This document shows positions 5,383 through 5,444 of a stretch of 5,444 bases of DNA, in pieces. The first letter of the stretch is position 1. The number at the start of each line of letters is the position of its first letter. The translations under genes were made by a program, and so were the position numbers. Origin of the DNA: UBA4615 sp049422085. Lineage in GTDB: Bacteria; Pseudomonadota; Gammaproteobacteria; Burkholderiales; Burkholderiaceae_E. The notes under the pieces are model-generated. The model worked only from the letters and a program-made list of their open reading frames with translations, searched no databases and had not been told where the DNA came from. The stretch is from NCBI GenBank assembly GCA_049422085.1, contig JBMSOD010000204.1, positions 1 to 5,444 of the forward strand, read 5' to 3'.

Positions 5383-5444
5383 TCAGAGATCGTGCTCGGC
5401 GAGCAGGCTGAGGAGTTCAGTGGCATGGCGGGCCAGCTTGCCTG
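5383..5444 (-). CDS. C-terminal end of an unidentified protein (partial, runs off the right edge)
   Basis: On the minus strand one frame entering from the right edge runs 19 codons to a TGA at 5385-5383 and reads G-K-L-A-R-H-A-T-E-L-L, then S-L-L-A-E-H-D-L. Most third codon positions are G or C, as in the confirmed genes, and the Leu/Ala/Glu content looks like a C-terminal amphipathic helix. A hairpin follows directly, as expected after a gene end. The product cannot be identified from so short a piece. Its orientation, 145 bases ahead of the dehydrogenase pair, would suit a related catabolic or regulatory gene. The frame could be fortuitous. Confidence 0.5.
   Translation of the reverse strand, partial: GKLARHATELLSLLAEHDL

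Noticed and set aside
4506..5411. Long 301-codon open frame on the plus strand
   Set aside because: It lies antisense to the well-supported large dehydrogenase subunit and shows no recognisable motif; long antisense frames are expected in GC-rich genes.
5238..5426. 63-residue N-terminal extension of the large dehydrogenase subunit from an ATG at 5426
   Set aside because: The extension has no family resemblance and is rich in Cys, Arg and Ser, while the 5237 ATG has a GAGG at good spacing and begins the typical M-D-L-N-Y-S-P-E-E start. It would also overlap the apparent end of the upstream gene.
1..5444. Mobile element, CRISPR array, tRNA or rRNA
   Set aside because: No transposase or integrase motif, no spaced direct-repeat array, and no tRNA T-loop or rRNA segment was seen; gene content and base composition look uniform.

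Overview
The window reads as ordinary chromosomal DNA from a GC-rich proteobacterium. The thiS-thiG-trmB order and the ThiG and TrmB sequences resemble what I remember from Burkholderiales, especially Alcaligenaceae/Bordetella relatives; this placement is from memory, not from a search. I see no insertion sequence, integrase, CRISPR array, tRNA or rRNA.

Layout. Bases 1-171 are an intergenic/leader region with a 12-bp palindrome and a possible start of a divergent minus-strand gene running off the left edge. From 172 to 2789 four plus-strand genes are tightly packed: thiS (sulfur carrier), thiG (thiazole synthase), trmB (tRNA m7G46 methyltransferase, sharing an ATGA overlap with thiG) and an SDR-family oxidoreductase with a clear ribosome binding site. 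They look like one transcription unit that mixes thiamine thiazole synthesis, tRNA modification and an unrelated reductase. A 26-bp gap separates this unit from a convergent minus-strand unit. The latter, read from the right edge leftward, holds the last codons of an unidentified gene, a 145-bp gap, a PimC-like large acyl-CoA dehydrogenase subunit (4044-5237) and a PimD-like small subunit (2816-3955).

How the genes work together. ThiS carries sulfur as a C-terminal thiocarboxylate, and ThiG uses it with DXP and dehydroglycine to make the thiazole ring; ThiF, ThiO or ThiH and ThiE are not in the window. The two acyl-CoA dehydrogenases look like halves of one heteromeric flavoenzyme. The large subunit keeps a candidate catalytic glutamate (E245) but lacks the family's FAD-binding R..FG..Q segment. 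The small subunit keeps that FAD segment but lacks glutamate at both usual catalytic positions. The likely substrate is a CoA thioester of a dicarboxylic, cyclic or other unusual acid, but it cannot be read from the sequence.

I found no clearly new biological system. The observations most worth checking are the complementary split of active-site parts between the two dehydrogenase subunits, and two perfect intercistronic inverted repeats (383-407 between thiS and thiG; 4001-4022 between the dehydrogenase subunits), neither followed by a U-tract.
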